Source: Drosophila pseudoobscura | Taxonomy: Eukaryota > Arthropoda > Insecta > Diptera > Drosophilidae | Direction: 5' to 3' | DNA length: 64,000 nucleotides | NCBI RefSeq assembly: GCF_009870125.1 | Contig: NC_046681.1 | Location: 22,085,001-22,149,000, forward strand | Made by a program: the position numbers and the translations under genes | In this document: positions 52,086-64,000 of the stretch, one piece after another | Numbering within the stretch: position 1 is the first letter of the stretch | Layout: each line of letters opens with the position of its first letter | Notes under the pieces: generated by a model | Told to the model about the DNA's origin: nothing | Databases searched by the model: none | Seen by the model: only the letters and a program-made list of their open reading frames with translations

Positions 52086-52250
52086 AGTTGTTCCTCAAAT
52101 CAAGGGGAAACCTCCTGAGGCTTAGCTATAAGTATTACAATTTTGAAATAATTTGCTACTGCGTTTCTTTTTTCTGTTGGATCCAAAATGTATATTAGTA
52201 AAAGTATTTAATACACAAGGATAATAAATATGTTAAACATTTGTCGAAAT

Positions 52251-55200
52251 TCATTTATCTGCTGCTTCTGAGGCGGCAGCTACAGCTGCTGCTGCACCAC
52301 TAACTGGTGGCTTGATGCCCATCAAATGGCATAGCTGATTCCGCAACGGACGCGCCTCCACCAGGGGCATAGTCCAGTCTGTCTCCGAGAGGATTGTCAG
52401 GATTTCATCCATATTATCCTCGGGTATATCGGTAACATCGCCATGCAGGGCCAATGCTTCGTAGAGCTTGGTGGCGGCAGTTTTGCGGACATGGACATGC
52501 TGCAGGCCCAAGAATACTGACAGTTTGGAGAGCACACGCTTGCTGAGGCGCGGCACTTGGATGAGCTGGCAAAAGGCACCTATGCTGCTGGCTGTCTTGT
52601 ACAACTTCTTGTAGCCCTTGACCTCCAGATTGAGCAGGCGATAGATGTCCTCGACAAAGGAATTCGATTCGTCATGCAGGACCATGTCAGTGGTGCCGGA
52701 ACCAATCAGTATGTCCAGGAAACTCAACATTGGATAGGTCACGCGCTCGTTCAAGAGATTCTCCTGGAAGATCTCCACAATCTCCTTGCACAGACGCGGC
52801 ACCATCGTGGGATTGGAACGTAAAAATTGGAATAAAGCCGTCGAAGCATATTTGATCTGCACCCAAAAGAAAGAGAGCAATCAATATGAATTCTTCTGGG
52901 ACCAGTTAGTGATCGGACTCACCAGAGATTCAGTCAGCTGCCCAATGCTGGCGGTTAGACCCAACAGGACACGCTTGGAGTAATCCGGCAGGCCCAACAG
53001 CTGGCAGAACAAGGGGAATGTATGATCGGCAAAGAGCCAGAGAACAGAATTCACATCCGTGGGGAATATCTCAATGAGTTTCGCATGCTCTCGTATATGG
53101 GGGATGCGTGGCTCAGCATGGATTAGCTGGCAACAGAGACGTCCGGCCAGGCCACGCGTACGATCGATTTTCTCCACCGCCTGCTGCATGAAGCCCACGA
53201 CAATCTCATGGACATGCGTGGCCGTTAGCATAGCCGGTGGACACTGGGTTACTATCTGGTAGAGCGATGACATAGATGCCTCACGCACCCAGGCTCCAAT
53301 ATCGCCACGATTGTCCAGGGTATATTCATCCAGGGCTCGCAGCAGGCAAGCGATTACTTTGTTGAAATTTCCATGCTCTGAAAAGGTATCTAAAGGGAGG
53401 GAAGGGGGGATTATAATCTGCAGAATATAAGGGCGGCATACCGACAGACCAATAGTTCCTTCGTAGCCCACAGTTTTGACCACCTTTGTTAAGGCTTTAA
53501 TGCTTTCCATGCGCGCCTCGCTCCACCGGTAGGTCTGGATATGCTCCTCCTGCTGCCCCACATCCCCGGCCAGGACGGCCTGCAGCGGTGTCAGCGAGTG
53601 CTTTACTAAACTCTCCAGCACAGGGGACAGATGAGGGCTCAGCATAAACGAGGGCAGTACCCCCAAAGCTGCTATATAGCCCATGCGTATGTGCTCGTCC
53701 AGATCGTTTTCGGCGCCCTTAAGATACGACCTGATGATGGCCTCGTTCTGGTCGCTGCGACTATCCACACAGTAGTAGGAACGACACAGCTCGGCAAAGG
53801 CCTCCACACCAGAGGCTCGTATGACAGGGTTTTTGGTCACCAAACAGAAGTCAATGACCGTTTGCCAGGAGACTGAAAGGATGCCATTTTAGATAGATAG
53901 GGATTTAAATATTATAATGGACTTACGCAGACAATCAGGCGTCACCTGCAGCTTGGCCAGACTGCAGTTGCGTATAAAATCGGCTGTGCTGGATTTCAGC
54001 AGCTCCCCGCTCATACCGCGGTAATAGTTCTTCATGAGGAAATTCTTTAGCAGCTCGTTCAGCTCCACAATCCGTTGATTGGAGATGTACACAATGGCTG
54101 GATCACTGGCCATTTCCAGCTTGCGGACGGCCAGGGTGATTTCACCCATGGCCAGGACACAACCATGCCGACTGTTGATGTCGATGGTGTCCGTTTTGGC
54201 CAGGAGTTGAGGCAGCACAACGGCCGCCATATACTCTGGCTCCCAAAGCGTTAGTTTGTGCAGCGCCTTGGCTGTTAGTTCGCGTATGGCCGGATCCCAG
54301 TGGCCCACTTTGTGCTGCACCAGATGAGTGATTAGTGGCTCGCGATATACCTCGTATTGTGCTATGAAATCGCTGATATTCAGATAGGAATTCTGGCGTA
54401 TGCCCACAGAGAAAAAGTCCGTGGTTACCGAGATCTCGATGCCAAAGGGAAAGTTGCCCAAACGGCCAACGCTTTCTTGGAAAGCGGCTGAAGCAGCTCT
54501 GCGGCAGTTTACTTCGCGATCAAACACCGCCACCGTGAGCAGGCCTGAGGAGATCTTCTGGACAAACGGCTTGACATCATCGGGATTGTAGGCACGAGCA
54601 AAGGCCCAGCACATATAGCAGGCGGCATCGCGTATATGCTGACCCACGGACATGTAGCCCTTCATTTCGTCATAGAACAAGGCCTGCATGAGCAGCGGCA
54701 CCAGCTCCTCGAGACGATGGGGCAGCAGCAGACCACGTTTGGCTAGCTCGGCCAAAGCCAAACAGCCGCCATGCCAAGCCTCGTGCGGCTCCAGGGGGTT
54801 TAGTATATCAATCACAGAGCCAATCACCTCGTCGGCCAGCTCTTTGGGCAGACGATTGGTCACCCGGCCCAAGCCCTTGGCGGCACTCCATCGAATGTCG
54901 TTGCCGCCACTGCGCAGGCCCTGGAGCAGCTCCTCAATCACTTCCTCAATGGCATCGGGAACAACAATTTCCTCTCCAGCATCTCCATCGGCGCCATCGA
55001 GAGCAGCAGTCGACTGAGCGCCAGCCGAACCCGGATGCTGATTGAGATTTGTGGCCAACGAACGTGTGCCTGAAAAAAATATGTTTTTGGGATACGAATC
55101 TTTACTGTCGGACTGCTCCACTCACCTCTTTTGTAGCGCCAGCTGGCAATGCGTGGCTTTAAGTGCACCAGGCCCAATCTCTGGACAATTTTCACATAGA

Positions 55201-56071
55201 ACTTGTACTTGAGAAAATCATTGCCCTCCTTGTACTGGCAGGATGTTATCCAGCGCAGGAGCTTCTCCGCATAGGGCAGCAAATCCTCACGCTTGCCATG
55301 CTTCAGAATGGCCGCAACGGCGGCCAGTTGGCCAAATTTAACATTCATTGTGTCCGCCTGATGCTGGCCAATGATCCAGTCGAGAAAACGCTCCAAATAC
55401 AGATCCTTGATGTCGATGCGTACGAAAAACTTGGCGGCCAGATAGGCGGCCATGCTGCTGCACGTGTCGTTGGTGGAGACATAAAGCTTGCATAGCTCAA
55501 AGATGCGCTCCATTTTGGTGGATTTGTGGGACTCAACATTGTTGGCCAGCACGCAGTTGACGGCGACACTGGGCGACGTTTCATATGCATCCAGTCGTGA
55601 CATATGAAAGGGATTCAGGACCACAATGGACATCCAGAGTAGGAGTATGTATCGGGTCTCCCATTTCTCAAATTCAGTTGGATCCTGTTGGCCCAACAGA
55701 TCCAGCACAAACTCCAGATCGCTCAGCTCGTGGGGCATAAACTTGACCAGAACTTTATATGTGCGTACTTTGCAAATTATGTACAGATACTTGAAGGCTG
55801 CATCACGTTCACCCGGCGGCGCCTGCTGCAGCCGAATCTTGTCCAGCAAGCGACCCAGCAGCAGCTCTAGATGGGGATCTAGCAAATGCGGTTGCTCTTG
55901 GTAGCGGGACAGCACTTGGGCGTAGTTTTCAAATTCCCTTTCAAAAGAGCCGTCATCGATTGATTTGATATTTTCGATCATTTGCAGCACCTGGTCCAGC
56001 TCTGTGAATAGTTCCAGGGTATTTGCCGGCAGGTCATCATTCTTAGACTCCCCCCCTGGGTTGGACATCAT
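52251..56071 (-). CDS. Tubulin-specific chaperone D (tubulin folding cofactor D)
   Basis: Minus-strand exons 55126-56071, 53927-55069, 53450-53872, 52923-53389 and 52251-52856 give 1,194 residues, the usual length of TBCD (human about 1,190). The protein captures beta-tubulin from cofactor A, joins the cofactor C/E supercomplex that assembles alpha/beta-tubulin dimers in the cytosol, and acts as GAP with cofactor C. The sequence is helical and HEAT-like throughout, with armadillo-type stretches such as DIRWSAAKGLGRVTNRLPKE and GGCLALAELAKRGLL in the second exon. The C-terminal cofactor D domain occupies roughly the last third (exons 3-5), ending in an Ala-rich tail. One intron is ambiguous: 53390-53449 (60 nt, frame stays open) would use the donor GTCTGT. 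The first of two adjacent ATGs is taken as start. The gene is head to head with the MADF-BESS gene, with 441 nt between start codons. In melanogaster I believe this is CG7261. Confidence 0.93.
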
Positions 56072-56512
56072 TATTAAATTGAATATGAATGATTAATCAA
56101 ACAGCCGGCTGTGCACAATTGTTTTTCGCTTTGTTGCAGTGTTTCGTTTGGTTTCCACTGTTCCGTACCGCACACACATTCATCTGATTCACGCTGTTCC
56201 AGCTGTTGACATCAGAGTTGCCAGCTGTTGGACAGAAAAAGAGAAGCGCGATGTGGGCAGAAAAATGCAGAATCTCTTGCTAAATTCCAATCGAAATTTC
56301 GATTTTAACAAGAAAATCGTTCGTCTAAATTAATCTGAGTGTTGGCACAAAGTGCTGTACATACGTGCGCTGCCGCATTTGCTGTTGTTGTTGCTGTGCT
56401 GTTGGTTTATTGCAAGTCGTCGCTGGGCTTGGCAACGCATTTGTTTACACGCCACGAACTTTTTTTCGTTCCGCGAGAGGTGTTTTTTAGCAAAGCCAAG
56501 CTGTATATTCCA
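56072..56512. promoter_or_regulatory. Divergent promoter between cofactor D and the MADF-BESS gene
   Basis: 441 nt separate the two start codons. Two copies of 'ccagctgttg' (CAGCTG E-box) occur at about 56198 and 56221. No TATA, DRE or clear initiator was recognised. The transcription starts are unknown. Confidence 0.5.
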
Positions 56513-57627
56513 ATGAAGAAGGACGTACTTCGCCTCATTGCGGAGGTACGGCCGCGGCGTGCACTGTGGGATACAAACATCGCCCTTGCCAGCCGCAAGG
56601 ACGAATGGACCTCGCAGTGGCTGGATGTATCTGAAACTTTGCAGCTGGACGGTAAGTGGTGGTGCTCGTCACATTTTATATTAGTACCCATGCCTTGCAT
56701 TATTGTCTTCCTGCAGTTACGGCATGCAAGAAGCGCTTCAAAGGACTGAGGGACAGCTACCGATCCGAGATCCGAAAGATACAGCAGGGTCGCATCCAAA
56801 TGTCCAACTGGACATACTTTCGCCCCTTGGAGTTCCTGCGCTGCATATTCGATCCCACCGGCCTCGTGGGATTCGCTCCAGAGCATTTCGAGTTCGATTT
56901 TGAGTCGGCAGAGAGCTCCAACGACTATGATCAGACGCATCTGGATGACTTTATCATCGATCTGGACAATGATGATTCAGTGGACTTTGAGATAATGGGC
57001 GACATATTCAAGCGTGACTCGCCCGAGCAGCAGGACTCGAGCTCCGATATGTCGCTGATGAAGCGGACGGACTTTGAGTCCGGTGCGTCGTTTATGAGGT
57101 GCCTGGACATGGAACTGTACAAGCCGCCGCCAACGAAGCGCTGTTGTCAGCGAAAGAGTTCGCCTTCCTATGAAGACCCCATAACGAATGGGGGCCATTT
57201 CCACAACAACAACAACAACACAAAGAATAGTCAAATGAAAAAAACAAATGTTGTGGACACAACGCCAGCGGCCAGCAAGGAACTTGTCCAAGCCAAGGAC
57301 GATGCTGACTATAATTTTCTGCTTAGCCTTATGCCGCACATGAAGTCCCTCTCGGACATGGGCAATCTCAAATTTCGCATGGAAGTCAGCCGCATTCTGG
57401 TGGAACTAAAAAAGGAAGAGACTACGCCTGTACGCCCCGATCCGCCCCCCAGGCCGCAATACTCGCCTGCAGCCATGCCAAAGCTAACGCCAGCTCCAGT
57501 CACGCAGCGATCATCCCAACACCAGCTGCAGTCGGCTCCAGAAAAATTTCTAAGCTACCTGAACGGCTATGTAGACAGTTCGATGGTCGAGTGCGATGTT
57601 AAGATAGAAAACGAACCTTTGCTTTAA
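56513..57627 (+). CDS. MADF-BESS domain DNA-binding protein
   Basis: Exons 56513-56651 and 56717-57627 (65-nt intron, gtaagt...ctgcag) encode 349 residues. The N-terminal MADF domain (about residues 5-95) is a Myb/SANT-like DNA-binding fold. Its hallmark residues are visible: LIAEVRPRRALWD, the spaced Trp residues, CKKRFKGLRDSYR, and NWTYFRPLEFL. An acidic region follows (about 100-160), then an Asn run, and a BESS protein-interaction motif near residues 247-285 (DYNFLLSLMPHMKSL then KFRMEVSRILVEL). The Drosophila MADF-BESS family has many members acting as transcription regulators; I cannot assign the orthologue. The ATG at 56513 (ccaatgaag) is the first in frame. A plausible poly(A) signal AATAAA lies at 58011-58016. 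Confidence 0.88.
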
Positions 57628-60498
57628 GGTATATAGACGTGTAATTTTAGTCTTTATTACACTCATGCGTTTCTCATGAGGAGAAACTATAGTCGGTGAG
57701 CTGAAAAGAAAATATAACTTTATATAGAGCATAGACAAAATGCGCTTGATTGAAATTTAATTTACTATTTTTACATTCATTGTATACATAAGACTCGAGT
57801 GAACATTTCTACATCGATTCATACTATAGAACTTTGCTACACACACATTCTTGTAATTATTATGCCCCTATTTTTCACAAAATATAATGGTTGCAGATAG
57901 ATAATGCCCCAACAAAATCGTGTTTTTCGATATGGGATCCTACTACCATCTATCACATCTAGCACAATGGGTGTACTTAATTCTGATAAATTCTATGTAA
58001 AAAGTTAAGTAATAAAATCATTTGAGAATTTTTAGTTATATCTAACATGCACTGCATATCAATATTCATATGGGGTAATAATAAATGTGAAATAATAAAT
58101 ATGCGGAACGTTTTTGTCGAGGCACATGGGTCTCGACATTAAGATGCTCCTCGGTAATTAAGTTATATATGTATATGGACAAGTATCTTTATGAAAAAAG
58201 TGAAACACGCTAAACAAAGGCGTGTGGACAGGACAGGTAGGGGGTGGTGCTGCGCTCTCTTTGAGTGCATGAAAAGCCACCCTCTATTGCATAACATGGA
58301 AAAAATTCGGCAAAAAATGAAAAGCTAGCCAAATCGTATTATTTATTAGGCTATCTTTATTATTTTTTTATTTAGTGTAGTGGAATATGATCATAGACAA
58401 AAAATTGACAATATCGATTAAAAAGTTCCATCAACAAAAAGGAAAAAAAACAGCGTGGCGAAAAAATAAGAGTTTAAATCGTGCTGCAGGGTCACACTGG
58501 AAGAGAAAGAGAGTGATAGAGTAGGCTCTCTTCAAGTGCACGCAACGCCACACTGGAAAGGAGGGAGTCATTCACGTGTAAAAACAGCTGTGATGAGCCA
58601 CGCGATAAAAAAGTAAACTGCAGGGACAGAAGTTTGATCATTTTTAAAAACACCTAAAGCAGCACATCTTTATATAAGCCAGCAATGGGTTAACACGCTG
58701 TTCTGAAATGCCGCTTACAAAAACTGCAAAATTTGCAAATTTTGTGTGCCTATGACTCAAAGAGTGTAGGGGTATATTAGATTTATATAAATTTATACAT
58801 TTACGTTACATTTACACGTACGAAGTGCTTCCGCCGATCGCAGCGATACTTTCTCATGTTTGTAGTGCGTTTGTTAGCGCAATAGGCAGAATTAAACATT
58901 CAGGCAGGCTCCTGGTTTCAGTTTGGCAAAAATGTTCGTATTTACTTTTGAAAACGAAAAAAATTGGTGCTCCCGTTTTTATAAAACGAAAGATTCTTTC
59001 GCTTTCAAAAAGAAAATTAAAAGTCAACGGAAAAAAAACTTTACGTTTTCGTGCTAACTGCTGGGGCAGCTCGATTCGGTTACGTGGCTAAGAATAAATT
59101 TTTGCGCATAACAGTGGAAGCGCTCAGATTTTACATATAACGTTCCATTACCAATTTAATTTTCCAAATATTGCTGTTACTGTTAGGAAGTCTTGATCTT
59201 CCTTAATAGCGCGTTTTCTGCCGTCGCTTTCAAGCAATTGAAAAAACAAAAGACCTTTTTGGCATGCTGTATTTTTAGGAAACAACCAGGTCTACTGTTT
59301 GAGAAAATCAAAAATATCCATGAAAATAATGTGGGAAATCGGGAGCACCTGAAAACGAAAACGGAACGTTTTGTCTGAAAACGCAAATCCTGCCCGATTA
59401 TCTACCAGGTTGCAACATTTGGCTCAGATCGCATCAAGAATAGTCAGAATGAAACGATTCCACGTGGCTGGTGTCGATATGTTTCACTTTCGCATCGATT
59501 CTGACACACAAAACCAGCTGACCTGGTTGCTTGCTAAATAAACAGCATCATAAAAATGCGTTTACTTTTTTTCAATCGCTTGTTTTGTAGCAAAACGACT
59601 TTAGAAAGTGTGTGAATTAAGAAGACCAAGACATATTCGATACGACACTTCTGTATTTAACATGTCTGACAAGCTGTGAGTAAGAGCATGTTACAGAAAA
59701 TTAAATTACTAATGGTCAAACAATTTATTGGTTGCATAATTGGCTGCAGATGCGAGACGAGAACAGTCTGTGCTGTTATGTGCAAAAATGTATTTCTTGC
59801 CAACGTTCCGGTAATCAAATCGGACTGGATCAGCTATTTTTACCAAAACGAAAATGCCCTCACCAATTATTTTAGGACCAAATTTGAGGTTGTGTTGAGA
59901 AAAAATTATAAACAGAAGGAATAAGCTAAATTTCCTGGTAATGGTGTCAAATTTATGTTAGTGCAATTAAGATTCGTTTTGTTGTATGAAAAGCCGTTTA
60001 CTGTTTATTTCGTTTTGAAAACGAAGAAATCTTGCGGAATGTGAAAACGGGAGCACCAATTTATGTATGGTAATTCAAAAGTAAATCGAAACACTTTTTT
60101 GAAAGTGAAAACCGGAGCCTGGCTGTATAACATATTCAGCGGTTTTCCCATCTGTCATGACAAATTAGAACAAAGCTGAGAGAGATGCCCGGTTTGTTTT
60201 GCTTTCCTACTACAATCCCCCTCATCGGCAACTGATTCCCGTGTATTAGCAGATTTCATTTTGTATACAAAATTTACTGACCTATTAAATTTCTCGCTTG
60301 AAGCCGAACAGCCCCGTCGAGAACCAAATTTTGTATATATTTAAAAAATTAACACGAAATACTGAAAATTAAGTTTTCCGTAAACCCGAAGTTCATAGCG
60401 GCCCTCAAAACTGGAATATTGGGCTTACTGATGTTCCATTTCCAGAACATCCCAATCCAAATGAAACATAGTAGCCATGCGACAAACATATCTATCGT
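57628..60498. other. Intergenic region between the MADF-BESS gene and tho2
   Basis: AT-rich DNA containing the 3' UTR of the MADF-BESS gene (to about 58030), a pair of similar segments with 'gctctctt' and 'agtgca' (58252 and 58524), an orphan Motif 1 match at 58489-58500, a short DINE-1-like fragment at about 58744-58785, and a TIR element at 58901-60125. The remaining 370 nt up to the DRE contain nothing I recognise. Confidence 0.5.
58901..60125. mobile_element. Candidate 1.2-kb DNA element with long terminal inverted repeats
   Basis: The left arm 58901-59042 and the right arm about 59990-60125 are reverse complements with roughly 75% identity over about 140 nt. Both read CAGGCAGGCTCC or CAGCCAGGCTCC at the tip, then 'tttacttttga', then 'attggtgctcccgttttt/c', then 'ttctttcg/ttcttcg'. 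The interior holds no intact transposase that I recognise. A small two-exon frame (MSDKL at 59661, donor gtgagtaag at 59675, acceptor ctgcag ending at 59749) continues to a stop at 59924, but has no known domain. An exact target-site duplication is not visible. Confidence 0.55.
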
Positions 60499-60506
60499 TA
60501 TCGATA
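60499..60506. promoter_or_regulatory. DNA replication-related element (DRE) of the tho2 promoter
   Basis: TATCGATA is a perfect, palindromic match to the DREF-binding DRE found at many Drosophila housekeeping promoters. It lies 131 nt upstream of the tho2 ATG, with a second imperfect 'ctatcgtt' directly before it. Confidence 0.7.
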
Positions 60507-60636
60507 TCACACACACATCACTAGCGAAGGCAAATGAAAAGTGTGAAAATTTATTAAAAATATCAAAAATACAACGAAAAATTGTTTAAAAAGCATTGAG
60601 CAGCATATTGACTGCGTGTAACATAAAACAGTTTTT

Positions 60637-63600
60637 ATGCGGCGCTTGAAGAAATTGTCGAAGAGTCACAGCGTGACGGTTACACCGGAGAGCGATGGCA
60701 GCAGTGCGACGACGGCAATGGAGACGGCGACGGTAGCGGCTGCTTCGACGGCGTCCGACACAAATGGAGGGTCCGGCGCAGGCAGTGTCCTGAATCCAGA
60801 TATATTTAAGCATTTCGACAAGGCCGGCAGAAGTGAATTGTACGTGTTTAATGCCTTCTACCACAACGATAGATAGATAGATACAAACAAACAGCCAAGC
60901 AGGCACCACACGTAATCCGCGCGCGCGTCGGATGCTGATGTAGTCTTCCCCGTTTACTGTAGCCTGCATATTGAACATTTCGTTTTAGTTTGAAATACCT
61001 CAAACAACAGCTGCAAGAAAGTGCCGACAGTCCCGTATACGATCAGAATGGAGTCTTCAGGCAGGGCGTCTCGAATGCCATATACGAGCTGCTCTGGCAA
61101 GCATTGCGCTTCACCCACAAGAAGGATCTTATCCTTCATCTGCTCACAGAAGTTGTGGTAAGCTAATAAATCGATCTGTAAAAGGATCTTCTATTAATAT
61201 AAACCATATATATATTCCAGGCCATACATAAGGATTTCCCTAGTCTCATTGTGGATGTGGTCAATATTTTGGACAGCGAGACTTCCCTTATGACAGAGGG
61301 GCTGCAAGAGGAGCGTCATGGTTTTGTGCAGCTCGTCAAGGATATGGACAAGGTGGTGCCAGAGAGTTTGCTCAAAGAGCGCTTGGAGATTGATACGCTG
61401 CAGGAGGTGGGGATTGTGAAGAACAAGGGTTTCTACTCCAAGTTCATCAAGGTCAAAACCAAGTTGTAGTAAGTAATAACAAAAATATGAGATTTCTTTG
61501 TGAAAAATGTACTATCCAATATATTTATTTTTTCTACAGCTACAAGCAGCGACGCTTTAATCTATTCCGCGAGGAAAGCGAAGGCTTTGCCAAGCTGATA
61601 ACCGAGCTGAATCAGGACTTTGAGGAGAGCACCACTCCCGAGAGCATTATGGACATTATAAAATCGCTGATAGGTAGGATTGAACATCCATTGATCTATA
61701 TATATATATATAGATTGTACTAAAACGCTAATCCCCTGCAAAGGTTGCTTCAATCTGGATCCCAACCGCGTGCTGGACATCATAATTGAATCGTTTGAAA
61801 CCCGCCCGGATCGTTGGCAATTGTTTATACCCTTGCTGCGCAGCTATATGCCCACGGGTGCCATTATTTGTGAAGTACTCGGCTACAAGTTCTGCCATTT
61901 TAAGGACTCTCGTACGCCCCGATCTCTGTACCATGTGTGCGCGCTGCTGTTGAAGCACGAGGTGATTGAACTGAACGATGTGTACGTCTGGTTGACCCCC
62001 AATGATGGCAGCATCAAGGCCAACTGGGAGCACGAGCTGTCGGATGCCCGAGAAATGGTGCGAAAACTGAATCTGATCTCCACCAACAAAAAGGAAGACG
62101 ACAAAGAGCCACCACCACCGCCGCCAACCGTTAAGCGGTTTGATGAGGAAAAGTACAATCTTAATCAAAAGTTTGGTCTCTGCGAGGCACTGCTCAAAGT
62201 GGGGGACTGGGAGAATGCCCACAGAATCATACAAAAGCTGCCGGAACAATCGGTGGTAATACAAGAGCCCATTGCCCGTGCCATTGTCGAACTGATTCAT
62301 TTGTCCGTGGAGCATGTCTACTACAAGAAATGCTTCAAAGCCCCCGCCGGACGCAAACAGAGTCGCAATCGTTTGTACGATGATGCCAAGCTGGTGGCCA
62401 AGATGCAGGCCCGTGAATTTGTTGATCTGCGGAAGTACACGTGGCCGATGGCTAATGTTTTGGGCCCGGCGATGCACTGTGACACGGTGCTAATGTACAA
62501 ACTGATACGGATTATGAGCAAGCTAATTGTGGAGATGGGTGTCGACAGCATGAATGGCCCGCCGCCTAATTCAGAGGCGGAGAAGCATTACTACGACATA
62601 ATGACCTGCATGGATTCGTGCATACTGCCATCGCTGCTGTATTTGGACAATAATTGTTCCATGTCCGAGGAGATTTGGGCTGTGCTCAAGTATTTCCCGT
62701 ATCATTTTCGATACAGTTTGTATGCCAGATGGAAAAACGATAGCTACCAGCTGCATCCGAATCTGATACGACGCAGTGGCTTGGCCATGCGCGACATCAA
62801 GGGACTAATGAAGCGTGTCAGCAAAGAAAATGTAAAGCAATTGGGTCGACTGGTGGGCAAGTACTGTCACTGTGCTCCTGGACTGATGTTTGATTATGTA
62901 AGTACAACAAGTAATTCCATTTAATTGATGGTACGCGGGGTATCTCCCACCATAGAAGAGCTTTTCGTGCCTCGTGCAACATCGTAAAGAGTTAATGAGT
63001 CTATCTTTAAAATGTATGTCGTTTTAAACCCTTTTTTTTGCTGAATAGATACTCCTGCAAATCCAGATGTACGACAACCTTATCGCACCTGTCTGTGACA
63101 TGTTGAAGTTCCTGACATCTCTGTCCTTTGATTGCCTGGGCTATTGCATCATTGAATCGCTGACTCTGACGGGTCGTGGCAGGTTCAAAGACGACGGCAC
63201 TTCGCTTTCCCTGTGGCTGCAAAGTCTGGCCTCCTTTTGTGGGACCATCTACAAAAAATACAGCATCGAATTGAGCGGCCTGCTGCAGTATGTGGCCAAT
63301 CAATTGAAGTCACAGAAGAGCCTGGATCTGCTAATACTACGCGAGATCGTGCACAAGATGGCTGGCGTGGAGTCGTGCGAGGAGATGACCAACGAACAGC
63401 TGCAGGCCTTGTGCGGGGGCGAACAGCTGCGCGGCGAGGCGGGATATTTCAGTCAAGTGAGGAACACTAAGAAGTCATCAAATCGGCTGAAGGAGGCCCT
63501 GGCCAACAATGACCTGGCTGTGGCCATTTGTCTGCTGATGGCCCAGCAGAAACATTGTGTGATCTATCGTGAAACGGCGGCGCATAGTCATCTGAAGCTG

Positions 63601-64000
63601 GTGGGGAATCTTTATGATCAGTGCCAGGACACGCTAGTGCAATTTGGCACCTTTTTGGGTTCCACCTATTCGGTGGATGAGTATGTGGAGCGACTGCCAT
63701 CGATCATAACGATGCTAAGGGAGTATCACATCAATACGGATGTGGCATTCTTTCTGGCGAGGCCCATGTTTACACATCAGATTAATGTAAGTTGAGGAAC
63801 TGGCTCTTTTGAGCACGGATCTAATCTTTTCTCTCTGTTTTCCTTAGCAAAAGTACGATCAATTGCGTAAATCCGATCCGAATGCCAAAAAGCTGACCAC
63901 CACACAGAAAATGCAAAAGTATCTGGACGCCACACAACTCATCATGAACCCCATTGTGGAGTCTGTGCGTCCGCTGCATAGTGCCAAAGTGTGGGAGGAC
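60637..64000 (+). CDS. tho2: THO complex subunit 2 (mRNA export), 3' part beyond window
   Basis: Exons 60637-60839, 60989-61157, 61221-61468, 61540-61673, 61744-62897, 63049-63786 and 63848 onward (open at the edge) encode the first 933 residues; the family is usually 1,400-1,650 residues long. THO2/THOC2 is the scaffold of the nuclear THO/TREX complex, which couples transcription to mRNP packaging and export. Recognised by overall similarity: a short Ser/Thr/Ala-rich start, then helical THOC2 N-terminal sequence with [40 protein letters not shown], the short proline run (about 373-378), and [18 protein letters not shown], a typical THOC2 segment. All seven phases agree. A perfect DRE upstream fits a housekeeping promoter. 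The ATG at 60637 opens the only phase-compatible first exon. Confidence 0.92.

Larger units (their letters stand above)
50744..52250. other. Intergenic region between AIF and tubulin folding cofactor D
   Basis: AT-rich. It holds the AIF promoter side (50744-51060, with copy 2 of the 80-bp module), a pair of diverged repeats 341 bp apart (about 51085-51165 and 51420-51510), and the 3' end of the cofactor D transcript; an ATTAAA on the minus strand near 52205 is a candidate poly(A) signal. A plus-strand frame from the ATG at 51546 to 51812 (88 residues, Lys-rich start) and overlapping minus-strand frames show no domain; I do not call them genes. Confidence 0.45.

Noticed and set aside
56339-56512. 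N-terminal extension of the MADF-BESS protein upstream of 56513
   Set aside because: The extension has no ATG (it opens with GTG); the MADF domain begins directly after the ATG at 56513, as usual for the family.

Overview
This is eukaryotic nuclear DNA from a fruit fly of the genus Drosophila. The central gene encodes a protein that closely matches the melanogaster ETS repressor Yan (anterior open, aop), including the phospho-acceptor Ser127 context. It is flanked by AIF, tubulin folding cofactor D and THO complex subunit 2, which I recall as the neighbourhood of aop on melanogaster 2L (Muller element B). Short 55-70 nt introns, a 20-kb first intron full of GA, CT and GT microsatellites, fragments resembling DINE-1/INE-1, and the Drosophila promoter motifs DRE, Motif 1, TATA and Inr fit this. 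The species is not melanogaster, because the glutamine and alanine tracts differ. An obscura-group fly is my guess, not shown by the sequence.

Layout. 1-3.5 kb: no convincing gene, but a diverged tandem duplication of about 1 kb. 3.7-4.0 kb: a two-exon COX7A-type cytochrome c oxidase subunit (+). 4.14-4.54 kb: a 397-bp imperfect palindrome. 4.9-6.9 kb: a CCDC28-family coiled-coil gene (+). 7.4-22 kb: gene-free, microsatellite-rich DNA upstream of aop. About 22-23.13 kb: presumed non-coding first exon of aop. 23.13-42.91 kb: first intron. 43.0-45.4 kb: three coding exons of aop (+). 45.4-46.9 kb: its 3' UTR. 46.95-47.45 kb: a small unrecognised intronless gene (-) with a clear TATA/Inr promoter. 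48.0-50.7 kb: AIF (-), seven coding exons. 52.25-56.07 kb: tubulin folding cofactor D (-). 56.5-57.6 kb: a MADF-BESS gene (+), head to head with it. 58.9-60.1 kb: a terminal-inverted-repeat element. 60.6 kb to the edge: tho2 (+), cut by the window end.

The genes do not form a pathway. Most are housekeeping: mitochondrial respiration and AIF, tubulin folding, mRNA export. They surround one developmental regulator, aop, whose regulatory DNA takes up about half the window. The most interesting unexplained structures are the long palindrome at 4.1-4.5 kb, an 80-bp module repeated upstream of two genes in gene orientation, a precise 33-35 bp inversion between two duplicated copies near the left edge, a microRNA-like hairpin at 47.6 kb, a 195-bp MITE-like element in the aop intron, and the TIR element before tho2. 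All exon boundaries were read by eye from splice sites and reading phase; no alignment or search was run.
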